This document shows, piece by piece, positions 1-8,947 of a DNA stretch of 64,000 bases (position 1 is the first letter of the stretch; the number at the start of each line of letters is the position of its first letter). Location of the stretch: the NCBI RefSeq assembly GCF_002278925.1, contig NZ_NCJH01000006.1, positions 496,001 to 560,000 of the forward strand, written 5' to 3'. A program made the translations under genes and the position numbers. The notes under the pieces were generated by a model. It did no database searches and had not been told where the DNA came from. It saw nothing but the letters and a program-made list of their open reading frames with translations. This DNA comes from Polaromonas sp. 39-63-25 (lineage in GTDB: Bacteria; Pseudomonadota; Gammaproteobacteria; Burkholderiales; Burkholderiaceae_C).

Positions 1-624
1 CAACTGGCGCATGCGCTGGATCAGCTTGAAGAAATAATAGGGGCCATCGATCTTGTCCATCTCGCCGGTGCTGCTGTCACCGACCACCATGGCAGGCCGG
101 TAAACCGTCCAGGGCACCTTGCACTCCTTGCGCACGATTTTTTCGCTCTCATGCTTGGTCATGAAATACGGGTGTTCGTAGTTCTCGGCCTCCTCGAACA
201 TGTCCTCACGGAACACGCCTTCGTACAGGCCGGCGGCAGCGATGGAACTCACATGGTGGAAATGTCCGGCCTCGATGGCCTTGGTGAACTCGACCGTGTG
301 GCGGGTACCGTCCACATTGACGGCAATCTGGCTTTCCTCGTCGGCGCTCAGATCGTAAACAGCCGCGAGGTGGTAGAAATGGTCAATCTGGCCTTTGAGT
401 TTTTTGACGTCTTCGCTCGAGACGCCGAGTTTCTTCGCCGTGAGGTCACCATGGACAGGGACGGCCCTGGCGGCGCTGACACCCCAGTACTCACGCAAGG
501 CATCAACCTTGCCGGCACTTTCCTTGCGGATGAGGAAATACACCGTCGCACCCTTGCGCGCCAGAAGCTTTTTGACCAGCCGTTTACCGATGAAACCGGT
601 GGCTCCCGTGACGAAATACTGCAT
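1..624 (-). CDS. SDR-family NAD(P)-dependent oxidoreductase (3' partial)
   Basis: The first 208 residues of an extended short-chain dehydrogenase are visible; the gene runs off the left edge of the window. The N-terminal Rossmann motif TGATGFIG is at residues 6-13, a conserved HVSS segment is at about 124-127, and the catalytic pair is in YFMTK (Tyr153, Lys157). The sequence resembles the thioester-reductase/fatty-acyl-reductase branch of extended SDRs, which act on acyl-CoA or acyl-carrier substrates; that substrate class is inferred. The start is the ATG at 624, and it is divergent from the phasin gene about 230 bp away. A lipid role fits the neighbourhood, but the missing C-terminus could carry further domains, so the exact reaction is open. 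Confidence 0.8.
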   Translation of the reverse strand, partial: MQYFVTGATGFIGKRLVKKLLARKGATVYFLIRKESAGKVDALREYWGVSAARAVPVHGDLTAKKLGVSSEDVKKLKGQIDHFYHLAAVYDLSADEESQIAVNVDGTRHTVEFTKAIEAGHFHHVSSIAAAGLYEGVFREDMFEEAENYEHPYFMTKHESEKIVRKECKVPWTVYRPAMVVGDSSTGEMDKIDGPYYFFKLIQRMRQL

Positions 625-856
625 TGTGTTCTCCGCAAGATAACTCTGAACCTAGGGATTCTTGCCCAAGCCCTGCTGCCCGCCGGTCAGCAGAAACCCG
701 CGATCAGCCCGTTTGGCACCGTTTTTCCATCGAGGCGGATCACTGGCGTTTTAGGAGCAAACACCTAAATCTGCACGCCTGCAGCGCTTATATTTTGTCT
801 TGCGAGTCGCCCGATGGCGGCGCCAACCAGTCATCCCCTATCGACAGGAGTCCACC

Positions 857-1378
857 ATGGTCAAAAAACTGCAAAAAATGAGCGCTGACAAAAAGTCCGG
901 CCCCCAGCTCTCGGGTGCCGTGAAGGAATCGGCCCAGCAGATCTGGCTGGCCGGCCTCGGGGCTTTCTCCAAGGCTCAGGAAGAAGGCGGCAAAGTCTTT
1001 GAGACCTTGGTCAAGGAAGGTCTGTCCATCCAGCGCAAGACGCAGGCTGTTGCCGAAGAGAAAATTTCCACCGCCACCAACAAGATGGCCACCATGGCGA
1101 CAGACATCACCTCGAAAGCCGGCACCCAGTGGGACAAGCTCGAGAACATTTTTGAAGAGCGCGTCGCCAAGGCCCTGAATAAGCTGGGCGTGCCCTCTGC
1201 CAAGGACGTGGAAGCCCTCATCGCACGGATCGATGAGCTCAACAAAAACGTGCAGAAGATGGGCGCCAAACCGGCTGCCACCAAGGCAGCGCCACGTGCT
1301 GCGGCAAAACCCGCCGCCAGCAAGACCGCGGCACGCAAGCCAGCAGCCAAGCGCGCGCCGGCTCGCAAGTCCGCCTGA
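857..1378 (+). CDS. Phasin-family PHA granule-associated protein
   Basis: A 173-residue protein of the poly(hydroxyalkanoate) granule-associated PhaI/PhaF type, which coats storage granules in the cytoplasm. Residues 1-135 are amphipathic helix/coiled-coil material containing the conserved segment around IWLAGLGAFSKAQEEG (residues 29-44). Residues 137-173 form an Ala/Lys/Pro-rich, histone-H1-like tail of AAKP-type repeats that in PhaF relatives binds DNA and may help segregate granules. The ATG at 857 was chosen because AGGAG lies 7 bases upstream; an in-frame extension to 800 has no such site. The gene is monocistronic and ends in a good terminator. Frame, length and composition leave little doubt about the family. 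Confidence 0.93.
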   Translation: MVKKLQKMSADKKSGPQLSGAVKESAQQIWLAGLGAFSKAQEEGGKVFETLVKEGLSIQRKTQAVAEEKISTATNKMATMATDITSKAGTQWDKLENIFEERVAKALNKLGVPSAKDVEALIARIDELNKNVQKMGAKPAATKAAPRAAAKPAASKTAARKPAAKRAPARKSA

Positions 1379-1401
1379 CACCTGTTGCCTTGAGCCACCT
1401 C

Positions 1402-1432
1402 AAAAAAAGGACGTTGATGCGTCCTTTTTTTT
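1402..1432 (+). terminator. Rho-independent terminator after the phasin gene
   Basis: Stem AAAAAAGGACG / CGTCCTTTTTT with a 6-base loop, followed by a T run, starting 24 bases after the phasin stop codon. Confidence 0.88.
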
Positions 1433-1504
1433 CGTCCTCGCCCCTCTGAGGGATTGCTGCATAGCAGCAAATTCTCGGGAACCCGCGGTCTACACTTCCA
1501 ATTC

Positions 1505-2809
1505 ATGACTTCAGCCAGGAATCCCAGACAGCAGCAGCCAGCCACCAAGGTAAAAAGGGCGGCACGTCCGGTCGCCAAGCCGCGTATCGCTCTGGCGCTG
1601 GCAGGCGGCGGACCCTTGGGTGAGTCGTTGGAAGGCCTTGCGCTGACCCGGCTGGATCACTACGTGGGTGTGTCGGCCGGCAGTTTTATCGCGGCAGGCC
1701 TGGCCAACGGCATGACACCACGCGAGCTGTGTGCCGCTTTCATTGAAAACGACCACCAGGCTTCCGAGGTGTTCGACCCGGCCTGGCTGATGGTGCCGGC
1801 CTATGGCGAATTCTTGCGGCGCAGCGTCATGCTGCCTGGCCTGGCGGCGACGGCCTTGTGGCGCGCCACGGTGGGGCGCAAGCCCCTGCTGAACGCGCTC
1901 GACAAACTTGGCCCCGCCCTGCCGACGGGCGTGTTCTCCAACGAGGAGGTGGACAGGCGCCTGGGCCTTCTGTTCTCCAAGGCAGGGCGGACCAACGACT
2001 TTCGCGAGCTCAAGACGCGGCTCACGCTGGTGGCCACCAACCTGGACAGCGGCGACGCCGCGCCTTTTGGCCAGCCCGGCTGGGACCATGTGCCGATCTC
2101 CAAAGCGGTGCAGGCCAGTTCGGCCCTGCCGGGGCTGTTTCCGCCGGTGGAGATCGACAACCACTATTACGTGGACGGCGCGTTGAAGAAAACCCTGCAC
2201 GCCGGCGTGGCCATGGACGGCGGCATTGACCTGATGTTGTGCCTCAATCCGCTGGTGCCGTTTGACGCCACCCGGGCCCCCGACCTGTCGATGGCACAAC
2301 GCGTGATGCGGCGCGGCCTGCCCAGGGAAAGGCAGGCCATCCCGCGCATCGTCGATGGCGGGCTGCCGGCGGTGCTGAGCCAGACCTTCCGCTCCATGAT
2401 CCATTCCCGGCTGGAGCTGGGCATGAAACACTACGAACATGCCTACCCCGACACCGACATTGTCCTCATCGAGCCGGACCACCGCGACGCCGAGCTGTTC
2501 CTGGCCAACACCTTCAGTTATGCCCAGCGCCGCCAGCTGGCCGAGCACGCCTACCAGAAGACCCGCGACATGCTGCGCTCGCGCCAAACCACGCTGTCGG
2601 CCAAGCTCGCACGGCACGGCATCTCGCTCAACCTCGAAGTGCTAGAGGACTCACGGCGCCACCTGGTCAGCGAACGCCCGGCCACCACCCGGCTGGGCCG
2701 CGCGATCCATTCACTGGAAGAAATCATGGAGGACCTGAGTCACGCCCTGCAGGCACCGGCGGCCCGCGCCGCCCGGCGCTCGACTTCCCTACTTCCAACC
2801 CCCGGATGA
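1505..2809 (+). CDS. Patatin-like phospholipase
   Basis: A 434-residue patatin-like serine hydrolase predicted to cleave acyl esters of lipids. The oxyanion-hole loop is GGGPLG (residues 34-39), the nucleophile elbow is GVSAGS with Ser58, and the catalytic Asp is in the VDGAL segment near residue 223, giving the Ser-Asp dyad. The loop lacks the Arg/Lys of the textbook GGGxRG motif. No signal peptide is seen, so the protein is probably cytoplasmic or peripheral. The ATG at 1505 is preferred because the homologous region begins soon after it, but no clear ribosome-binding site supports any start. The neighbouring phasin and TetR genes suggest a lipid or PHA storage context; the substrate is unknown. 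Confidence 0.85.
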   Translation: MTSARNPRQQQPATKVKRAARPVAKPRIALALAGGGPLGESLEGLALTRLDHYVGVSAGSFIAAGLANGMTPRELCAAFIENDHQASEVFDPAWLMVPAYGEFLRRSVMLPGLAATALWRATVGRKPLLNALDKLGPALPTGVFSNEEVDRRLGLLFSKAGRTNDFRELKTRLTLVATNLDSGDAAPFGQPGWDHVPISKAVQASSALPGLFPPVEIDNHYYVDGALKKTLHAGVAMDGGIDLMLCLNPLVPFDATRAPDLSMAQRVMRRGLPRERQAIPRIVDGGLPAVLSQTFRSMIHSRLELGMKHYEHAYPDTDIVLIEPDHRDAELFLANTFSYAQRRQLAEHAYQKTRDMLRSRQTTLSAKLARHGISLNLEVLEDSRRHLVSERPATTRLGRAIHSLEEIMEDLSHALQAPAARAARRSTSLLPTPG

Positions 2810-2846
2810 GTGGGTTAGAGTCGAACCAAAATACGAGGTAGACACC

Positions 2847-3506
2847 ATGGCGAAAAAAGCGCCGCGCCGAACTGCTGAACGCATCCTGGAAGTGACGCTT
2901 GATCTGTTCAACCGTTTTGGCGAGCCCAATGTCTCGACCACGCTGATCTCGGCCGAACTGGGCATCAGCCCCGGCAACCTCTATTACCACTACCCCGCCA
3001 AGGACGAGCTGATCAACTCGCTGTTCGACCGTTATGAGCGAGCCCTGAGCGAGCTGCTCAACGCCAGCGACAGCGTGCGCGATGTAGAGGACGCCTGGTT
3101 TTTCATGCACACGCTGTTCGAGCTGATCTGGCAATACCGCTTCCTGTACCGCGACCTCAACGACCTGCTCAGCAAGAACCGGCGGCTCGAGACCCACTTC
3201 CAGTGGGTACTGAAAAACAAGACCCGCTCGGTCAAAACCATGCTCGACAGCATGAGCCGGGCCAACACCGTCAGCATCGACTCGCGCGAGGTCGAGGCCA
3301 CGGCCACCAGCATGGTGGTGGTGCTGACCTACTGGCTGAGTTTCGAATACGTGCGCGACCCGCGCCATGCGCTGGAGCCGGAAAACGCCCAGGCGGCCCT
3401 GCTGCGCGGCGCGCACCATGTCCTGAACTTGCTGATTCCCTACCTCGAGCAGGGCCAGCGCATGCACCTGCAGGCCCTGGTGGGTGCCTACACCAACCCC
3501 GCCTGA
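2847..3506 (+). CDS. TetR/AcrR-family transcriptional regulator
   Basis: A 219-residue regulator with an N-terminal TetR helix-turn-helix (about residues 10-55; ILEVTLDLFNRFGEPNVSTT then ISPGNLYYHYPAKDEL), the latter being the recognition-helix signature of the family. The larger C-terminal half is the ligand/dimer domain and is not assignable to a known effector. The ATG at 2847 has GAGGT upstream. It precedes a TPR-like gene by about 45 bases on the same strand and may be co-transcribed with it. Several Burkholderiales carry such a TetR protein near PHA or lipid genes, so a fatty-acid-type effector is plausible but is inference. Confidence 0.88.
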   Translation: MAKKAPRRTAERILEVTLDLFNRFGEPNVSTTLISAELGISPGNLYYHYPAKDELINSLFDRYERALSELLNASDSVRDVEDAWFFMHTLFELIWQYRFLYRDLNDLLSKNRRLETHFQWVLKNKTRSVKTMLDSMSRANTVSIDSREVEATATSMVVVLTYWLSFEYVRDPRHALEPENAQAALLRGAHHVLNLLIPYLEQGQRMHLQALVGAYTNPA

Positions 3507-3552
3507 TCGCCGATTTTCCAGCCAGCCAACTATAAATTTCAGGAGACGACCA

Positions 3553-4326
3553 ATGGCCAAATGGACTGCCTTCCCCCACGCCGGCGACTACGCATTCGAT
3601 GCCGCCAGCCTGAAGAAAAACTGGGCCCGCCTGCACCAGGGGGACTGCGAGCCCCTGCCCAAGGACGCCGCCGCGCTGCAGGCCTGGGTGCTGTTCCACA
3701 ACGGCGACTTCCAGAAGGCCGCCGAAGCGGGCCTGAAGGCAGGCGGCGCCGGCATCACCGTGGCCAACAAGGCCACGTCCATTTACGCCAACTACCTCGA
3801 GAACAGGGAAAAGACCAAGCTCGAGCTGTTCATGGAAGTCGCCCAGCGCGCCGAGGCCCAGCAGGCCGCCGAGCCCCAGAACGCCAACGCCTGGTACTGG
3901 CAGGCGTACGCCCTCGGGCGCTACAGCCAGGGCATCAGCGTGGCCAAGGCGCTCGCCCAGGGCCTGGGCAGCAAGGTCAAGAACGCGCTGGAGCAGGCCA
4001 TCAGGCTCTGCCCCAAGCATGCCGACGCGCACATTGCGCTGGCCGCCTTTCACGCCGAGGTGATTGACAAGGTCGGCTCCCTGATCGGCGGCATGACCTA
4101 CGGCGCCAAGAAGGACGTGGGCCTGTCCCTGTTCAAGGAGTCCCTCAAGCTCAACCCAGGCTCGGCCATCGCCATGATCGAATACGCCAACGGCATGGTG
4201 ATGCTCGAAGGCGACAAGCGGATGAAAGAGGCCACCAAGCTCTACGAACAGGCCGCTGCCAGCACACCGATGGACGCGATGGAGCGGCTCGATGTGGAAA
4301 TGGCCAAGGCCGAACTGGAAGACTGA
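3553..4326 (+). CDS. TPR-like repeat protein
   Basis: A 257-residue, helix-rich protein with tetratricopeptide-like segments, for example around AWVLFHNGDFQKAAEAGLKA (residues 45-64), WYWQAYALGRYSQG (about 115-128), ALEQAIRLCPKHADAHIALAAFH (about 145-167) and SLKLNPGSAIAMIEYANG (about 197-214). TPR arrays are protein-interaction scaffolds; no enzyme motif or signal peptide is present. The start at 3553 is set by AGGAG eleven bases upstream. The gene follows the TetR regulator closely. Its function is unknown. Confidence 0.75.
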   Translation: MAKWTAFPHAGDYAFDAASLKKNWARLHQGDCEPLPKDAAALQAWVLFHNGDFQKAAEAGLKAGGAGITVANKATSIYANYLENREKTKLELFMEVAQRAEAQQAAEPQNANAWYWQAYALGRYSQGISVAKALAQGLGSKVKNALEQAIRLCPKHADAHIALAAFHAEVIDKVGSLIGGMTYGAKKDVGLSLFKESLKLNPGSAIAMIEYANGMVMLEGDKRMKEATKLYEQAAASTPMDAMERLDVEMAKAELED

Positions 4327-4347
4327 GCTACAAAAAAAAGCGCATCC

Positions 4348-4403
4348 GCTATATTTTTTATAGCTGAATGCGCCCGTCCATCAAGGGTTCGCGCCCAAAA
4401 AGA
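4348..4403 (+). repeat. Dispersed ~70-bp repeat, copy 1
   Basis: Palindromic core GCTATATTTTTTATAGCTG followed by GCGCCCGTCCATCAAGGG. It lies between the TPR gene and the 3' end of the DUF2817 peptidase gene. Other copies are at 20553, 25170, 25711, 43542, 51946, 53531 and 57734, with core-type copies inside genes at 11705, 17405 and 49197. Confidence 0.75.
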
Positions 4404-5501
4404 CTATGAATTCAGCCCATCCACCGCCTGGAACAGCGACTCCCGTGCCTGGCTGATGATCTGTTCTTTCCAGGCGTCGGTGTCCACGTAAAACGCATCC
4501 ATCATCTGCTGCTTGATCTGCGCGGCCAGTGCCGGTGGCGCATCGCGGTGGACATTGAGCCAGTGTTCGGCACGCAGCGCCTGCATCATCTCGAAGGGCG
4601 GCAAAGTGCCGTACTCCATCGCGATGCCGGTGTATTCCGCCTCGGGGCACTCGTCGTAGATCGAGGTCCACATCAGGCCCGTCAGGAAAGCCGAACTCGA
4701 CGAGCCGTCGTAAATCGAGGTCACCGGTGTCGCACCACCGCCGCCCCACCAGGCGCGTGCCCGGGCCAGCGCTTCCTTGTCATCGCGACAGGCGCAGATG
4801 CGTTCGCCGACACCGCTGGGACCCAGTCCGGTGTGAACGTCAATCCATGCCACCCGCCTGGCCTGGCGCGCATGGGTCTGCAGCACCTTGCGCAGGGTCT
4901 GGTTGCTCCAGGTCGGCGCGGTGCCGCCGAAAAACAGGCCCTCGGGGAATTCATGCTGGCCCCGGGTGATGGCTGCCTGGTAGGCATCCATGCCGCGGCT
5001 GGCGATGTAATGGTCGGTGGCCACCTTGTTGTCGTCGTTGGGCGGCCACTGCTCGGGCAGCAACAGCGGCTGCAGCTCGCGGTAAGCCTCGTTGACAGGC
5101 AAGGTCTGCGAGAAGTCATGGAAGTTGCGGTTCAGATCCACGTTTTCATGGGTGGTGCGCCGGATGTGCGAAAAGCCATAGGGGTTGAGCGCATGCACGT
5201 ACAGCACCGCAACGCCCTGCGCCCTGGCCTTGGCGCGCCACTCGGCGTCCCGCAGGGCAAACACCTGCACGCCGGAGCCGCAATAACCTTCGACCCCATG
5301 GCAGGCGCTGGTGAGGATCAGCAGCGAACGGGCGTCGGCCGGGCCGTCCAGCACCACGTCCATGGCCAGCTCTTCGCCCTCGCGCCCGGCTTCAGGGTGA
5401 ATGTGCGAATCCGCCTGCAGGCCGGCCGCAGCGGCGGCTTCGAGGAATTTGCCGCGCGCTTCGGCATAGGTGCCGGAAAAAGCTTCGGTCACTCCGCTCA
5501 T
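4404..5501 (-). CDS. DUF2817 / M14-like metallopeptidase
   Basis: A 365-residue protein of the DUF2817 group, related to zinc carboxypeptidases (M14). Likely zinc ligands are His68 and Glu71 in CHGVEG and His223 in DVHTGLG. The DLNRNF segment (about residues 122-127) matches the substrate-binding Asn/Arg region of M14 enzymes, and a candidate general-base Glu is in AMEYGT near residue 300. There is no signal peptide. Its ATG overlaps the stop of the upstream M20 amidohydrolase (ATGA), so the two are translationally coupled and probably act on the same class of acylated or peptide substrate. The physiological substrate is unknown. Confidence 0.8.
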   Translation of the reverse strand: MSGVTEAFSGTYAEARGKFLEAAAAAGLQADSHIHPEAGREGEELAMDVVLDGPADARSLLILTSACHGVEGYCGSGVQVFALRDAEWRAKARAQGVAVLYVHALNPYGFSHIRRTTHENVDLNRNFHDFSQTLPVNEAYRELQPLLLPEQWPPNDDNKVATDHYIASRGMDAYQAAITRGQHEFPEGLFFGGTAPTWSNQTLRKVLQTHARQARRVAWIDVHTGLGPSGVGERICACRDDKEALARARAWWGGGGATPVTSIYDGSSSSAFLTGLMWTSIYDECPEAEYTGIAMEYGTLPPFEMMQALRAEHWLNVHRDAPPALAAQIKQQMMDAFYVDTDAWKEQIISQARESLFQAVDGLNS

Positions 5502-6694
5502 GCTGCGTCCTTGGCCAGCCAGCTTTCGCTCAGGCGCACCCAGAAGGTGGCCCCCAGCGGGATCAGGTCGTCGTTGAAGTCATAACTCGGGTTGTGCAGC
5601 ATGCACGGCCCCCCGCCGTGGCCCATCTCGCGGTGTGCGCCGTCGCCGTTGGCAATAAAGACGTAGCAGCCCGGTTTGGCCTGCAGCATGTAGGAAAAGT
5701 CTTCCGCGCCCATGGTCGGCTCCTGGGCAATCACGTTGGCCTCGCCGACGATCTCGGCCATCACCTTGCGCGCAAACTCGGTTTCCTTGGCATGGTTGAT
5801 GGTGGGCGGGTAGTTGCGCACAAACGAAAATTCGCACTGGGCGTCATGCGCCGCGCAGAGGTGCTCGGCGATCTGCTGCATGCGTTTTTCTATCAGGTCC
5901 AGCACTTCCAGCGTGAAGGTGCGCACCGTGCCCTGCAGCTCGCAGCTGTCGGGGATCACGTTGGTGGCCTCGCCGGCATGGATCATGGTGACCGAGATCA
6001 CACCGGCATCGACCGGCTTCTTGTTGCGGCTGATGATGGTCTGGAAGGCCTGCACCATCTCGCAGGCCACCGGCACCGGATCGACGCCGTTGTGCGGCAA
6101 GGCAGCATGGCCGCCCTTGCCGCGAATCGTGATCTTGAACTCGTTGCTCGAGGCCATCACCGGTCCGGTGCTGGCGGCAAACTTGCCGACCTGCGTGCCG
6201 GGCCAGTTGTGCATGCCGAACACCGCGTCCATGGGGAACTTGTCGAACAGGCCGTCCTTGATCATCTCGCGCGCGCCGCCGCCGCCCTCCTCGGCCGGCT
6301 GGAAAATCAGGTAGACCGTGCCGTCGAAATTGCGGTTTTTCGCAAAGTGCTGCGCCGCGGCCAGCAGCATGGCGGTGTGGCCGTCATGGCCGCAGGCGTG
6401 CATCTTGCCCTGGGTCTTGCTGGCATGTTCAAAGGTGTTGAACTCCTGCATGGGCAGCGCGTCCATGTCGGCGCGCAGGCCAATGGCGCGGCTGGAGGTG
6501 CCGTTCTTGACGATGCCGACCACACCGGTGGTGCCCATGCCGCGGTGGATGGGAATGCCCCATTCGGTCAATTTTTGCGCCACCACATCGGCGGTGCGCA
6601 CTTCTTCAAAACACAGCTCCGGGTGGGCGTGGATATCGCGACGCACGGCGGCAATGCCGGCGGCCTGGGTGACGATGGAATCAATGACTTTCAT
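5498..6694 (-). CDS. M20-family amidohydrolase (hippurate hydrolase-like)
   Basis: A 398-residue M20D metal-dependent amidohydrolase that cleaves N-acyl amino acids or related amides. Visible family signatures are HAHPELCFEE near residue 22, GLRADMDALPM (about 73-83), the metal-binding HACGHDGH (about 100-107) and QPAEEGGGGAREM (about 134-146). The full length is typical of HipO/IAA-amino-acid hydrolase relatives. It is the first gene of a two-gene unit with the DUF2817 peptidase (4-bp overlap). The true substrate (hippurate, N-acyl amino acid or peptide-like amide) cannot be read from sequence. Confidence 0.9.
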   Translation of the reverse strand: MKVIDSIVTQAAGIAAVRRDIHAHPELCFEEVRTADVVAQKLTEWGIPIHRGMGTTGVVGIVKNGTSSRAIGLRADMDALPMQEFNTFEHASKTQGKMHACGHDGHTAMLLAAAQHFAKNRNFDGTVYLIFQPAEEGGGGAREMIKDGLFDKFPMDAVFGMHNWPGTQVGKFAASTGPVMASSNEFKITIRGKGGHAALPHNGVDPVPVACEMVQAFQTIISRNKKPVDAGVISVTMIHAGEATNVIPDSCELQGTVRTFTLEVLDLIEKRMQQIAEHLCAAHDAQCEFSFVRNYPPTINHAKETEFARKVMAEIVGEANVIAQEPTMGAEDFSYMLQAKPGCYVFIANGDGAHREMGHGGGPCMLHNPSYDFNDDLIPLGATFWVRLSESWLAKDAA

Positions 6695-6728
6695 GAAAAC
6701 CTTTGGGTGATCAGGCCCGCCTTACCCG

Positions 6729-7400
6729 CTATTTTTCAGCTGGGGGGCGGACCCAGGGTTGACCTTGGTAGTGCGCATAGTCTGCCAGATTTAGCAGCGG
6801 CACGTCGCCGCGCGAATCGCCATACGCATGCAAAATAACCGCCGCGGCAGGGACGCCGCGGCCCGCCAGCCAGGCCTGCAGGCGTAGCACTTTTTCCTCG
6901 CCGTGGCAGTTGCGCGTCGCCATGCGACCGGTGAGCGTGCCGTCCCGGACTTCGAGCTCGGTGCAGAGCACCGCATCCATGCGCAGTACGTCACCCACCC
7001 CGTGCAAATAAATGCCGGGCGAGGCGCTCACGATCACGCAGCCATGGCCCTGCTGCTGATGCCAGCGCAGCCGTGCCAGCGTCTCTTCCTGCCATTGCCG
7101 GGGCAGGTACTGTGCCACAAAATCGGCCGACCAGCGCTCGATCTGCGCTGCGCTGCACCCGCCCAGGCTGGCCTGCAGCAAACGCGCCTTCGCCCGGTGG
7201 TTGCTGGTGAGGCGGCAGGCGTAGGCGGCCAGCCAGGGGCTGCTGCGCAGCAAAGCGAGCAGAAACCGCGGCCAACCCAGGCTGCGGCGCAGGTAGGGAA
7301 GCAGCGTATCGCGCCGGGTCAGGGTGCCGTCGAAGTCGAAAGCCGCAACTTCGACGACCGCAGGCTTGCCTGCGGCTTCTATTGCTTCTGTTTCGTGCAT
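6729..7400 (-). CDS. HAD-IB family phosphatase
   Basis: A 223-residue HAD hydrolase of subfamily IB (SerB-like). The nucleophile motif DFDGT is at residues 22-26 and the Ser of motif II is in VIVSASPG; the C-terminal YGDSRGD supplies the motif IV acidic residues. The ATG at 7400 is chosen because AGGT precedes it; it overlaps the end of the GT39 gene by 22 bases, so the gene is the last of a four-gene minus-strand operon with UbiA-type, flippase-like and GT39 genes. A phosphatase of this type removes the 5-phosphate after the UbiA-like step in mycobacterial decaprenyl-phosphoryl-arabinose synthesis; a similar role here is inference. Confidence 0.85.
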   Translation of the reverse strand: MHETEAIEAAGKPAVVEVAAFDFDGTLTRRDTLLPYLRRSLGWPRFLLALLRSSPWLAAYACRLTSNHRAKARLLQASLGGCSAAQIERWSADFVAQYLPRQWQEETLARLRWHQQQGHGCVIVSASPGIYLHGVGDVLRMDAVLCTELEVRDGTLTGRMATRNCHGEEKVLRLQAWLAGRGVPAAAVILHAYGDSRGDVPLLNLADYAHYQGQPWVRPPAEK

Positions 7401-8935
7401 CGCACCTGGCCGCAAAGGCGCTCGCAAAACGGGCAGCCGGTCATGGGCAACCAGGCCGGGATGTTGTAGTAACGGCTGTAAATGGTGGCGAGCACCCCGT
7501 TCTTGTAGGCGGCGTAGTTGAAGTTGCGGCCCTCGACCGCATAAAAGGGCACGCCGTCCTGCGAAAAACTCAGCACCTGCACGCTGTCGAAGTAAGGCTG
7601 ATACTCCTCGATGCGCGGGGCGTCCATGCGCAGGATGCGCACGGTTTTCCCCTGGTACAGCGAAAAATCGACCAGCATGTCATCCTGCCGTGCATGGAAA
7701 TTTCCCGGGCCGAACACCGGCACGTACTTGCGCAGCGTGTAGCCATAGATGGACGCGGGCGTGTAGGCACTGGCCATCAGCTCCACGCCGGGTGCCGCCA
7801 CCTGCTGCAGCATCTCGGCGGTCTTGTAGCTGCGGATGATTTGCGTATAGAGCTTGGTGTTTTTCCAGTTGTCCAGCGAACTGGCGTACAGACCTGCCAC
7901 CACCAGCACATGCAGCGCCGCAAATGCAGCCATGCCCAGCGCACAGGTCTTGAGCTTGTCGCGCGGCAGGGCAAAGGCCAGCAGCGCAAAACCGAAGGGG
8001 TAAAACGACAACACCCAGTGCAGCCCCACCACTTTTTTCAGCGACAGCAGCGCAAAAAACAGCAGCGGCACGACCACCACGCAGGCCAGCAGCCGCTGCT
8101 GCCGCGCCGCGGCGGCCAGCGCCCCGCGCTGCTTCCAGGCCAGCCAGACCGCCACCGGCGTGACCAGGTAGACCAGCATGGCAAGGTAGAGCAGCGGCTT
8201 GTTCCAGGCGAAGCTCTCGCCTTCGTTTCGGTTGTAGAGGTTGAACATGATGTTCGACCAGCCGTGCGACATGTTGTAGGCGATGTTGATGGCCGGGCCG
8301 GGCAAGGCGCACAGCACCAGCAGCGCAAACGCAGCCCAGCGTTCGCGCCGGTAGACCGCGAAATACACGAAGTAAGTCAGGCCCAGCACCACCGAGAAGT
8401 ACTTGGACAGAAAGGCGCAGCCCAGCGCCAGCCCCGACAGCGCGTACAGCCCCCAGGCCGTGCCGTCCATGCGCTCGCGCCGCTCAGCGCGCAGCAACAG
8501 CGCCACCGACAGCACCGACCAGGCCATCAGCGGCGTGTCGGTGGTGATCAGCACGTTGAGCCAGTTGATCGGGGCCAGCCAGAAAAACAGCACGGCCCAG
8601 GCTGCGCGCACGCGGTCGAGCGGCGCCAGCGCCCACCCGACCAGGCCGCCGAGTGCCAGCGGCAGCAGCACGACCGGCAGGCGTATCGCCCAGGTCGTGT
8701 CGCCCAGCGTCGCGCGCGCCAAGGCAATCAGCCAGCCGACCATGGGTGGATGGTCGTAATACCCCCAGTCGGGGTAGACGCCCCACCAGTAGAAAAAGGC
8801 CTCGTCGCCGGTGATCGGGAAGGTGGCGGAGATCCACAGCCGCAAAGCCAGCGACAGCGCACCTGCCGCGATCAGCCAGCGCACCAGGGAAGGGGGAAGA
8901 AGGGGTGCGGCCGGGGCGGCGGTACGTTCAAGCAT
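7379..8935 (-). CDS. GT39-family membrane glycosyltransferase (ArnT/PMT-like)
   Basis: A 518-residue polytopic membrane protein with about ten hydrophobic helices. The first periplasmic loop holds the acidic pair in PITGDEAFFYW (about residues 39-49), the catalytic signature of GT-C enzymes of the PMT_2/ArnT type, and YDHPPMVGWLI follows as in that family. Such enzymes move a sugar from a polyprenyl-phosphate donor to lipid A, a lipid or a protein on the periplasmic side. Genes for a UbiA-like transferase, a flippase-like protein and a phosphatase lie in the same operon and would fit donor synthesis and export. The acceptor is unknown. Confidence 0.88.
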   Translation of the reverse strand: MLERTAAPAAPLLPPSLVRWLIAAGALSLALRLWISATFPITGDEAFFYWWGVYPDWGYYDHPPMVGWLIALARATLGDTTWAIRLPVVLLPLALGGLVGWALAPLDRVRAAWAVLFFWLAPINWLNVLITTDTPLMAWSVLSVALLLRAERRERMDGTAWGLYALSGLALGCAFLSKYFSVVLGLTYFVYFAVYRRERWAAFALLVLCALPGPAINIAYNMSHGWSNIMFNLYNRNEGESFAWNKPLLYLAMLVYLVTPVAVWLAWKQRGALAAAARQQRLLACVVVVPLLFFALLSLKKVVGLHWVLSFYPFGFALLAFALPRDKLKTCALGMAAFAALHVLVVAGLYASSLDNWKNTKLYTQIIRSYKTAEMLQQVAAPGVELMASAYTPASIYGYTLRKYVPVFGPGNFHARQDDMLVDFSLYQGKTVRILRMDAPRIEEYQPYFDSVQVLSFSQDGVPFYAVEGRNFNYAAYKNGVLATIYSRYYNIPAWLPMTGCPFCERLCGQVRCTKQKQ

Positions 8936-8947
8936 GGGCTGGAAGAA

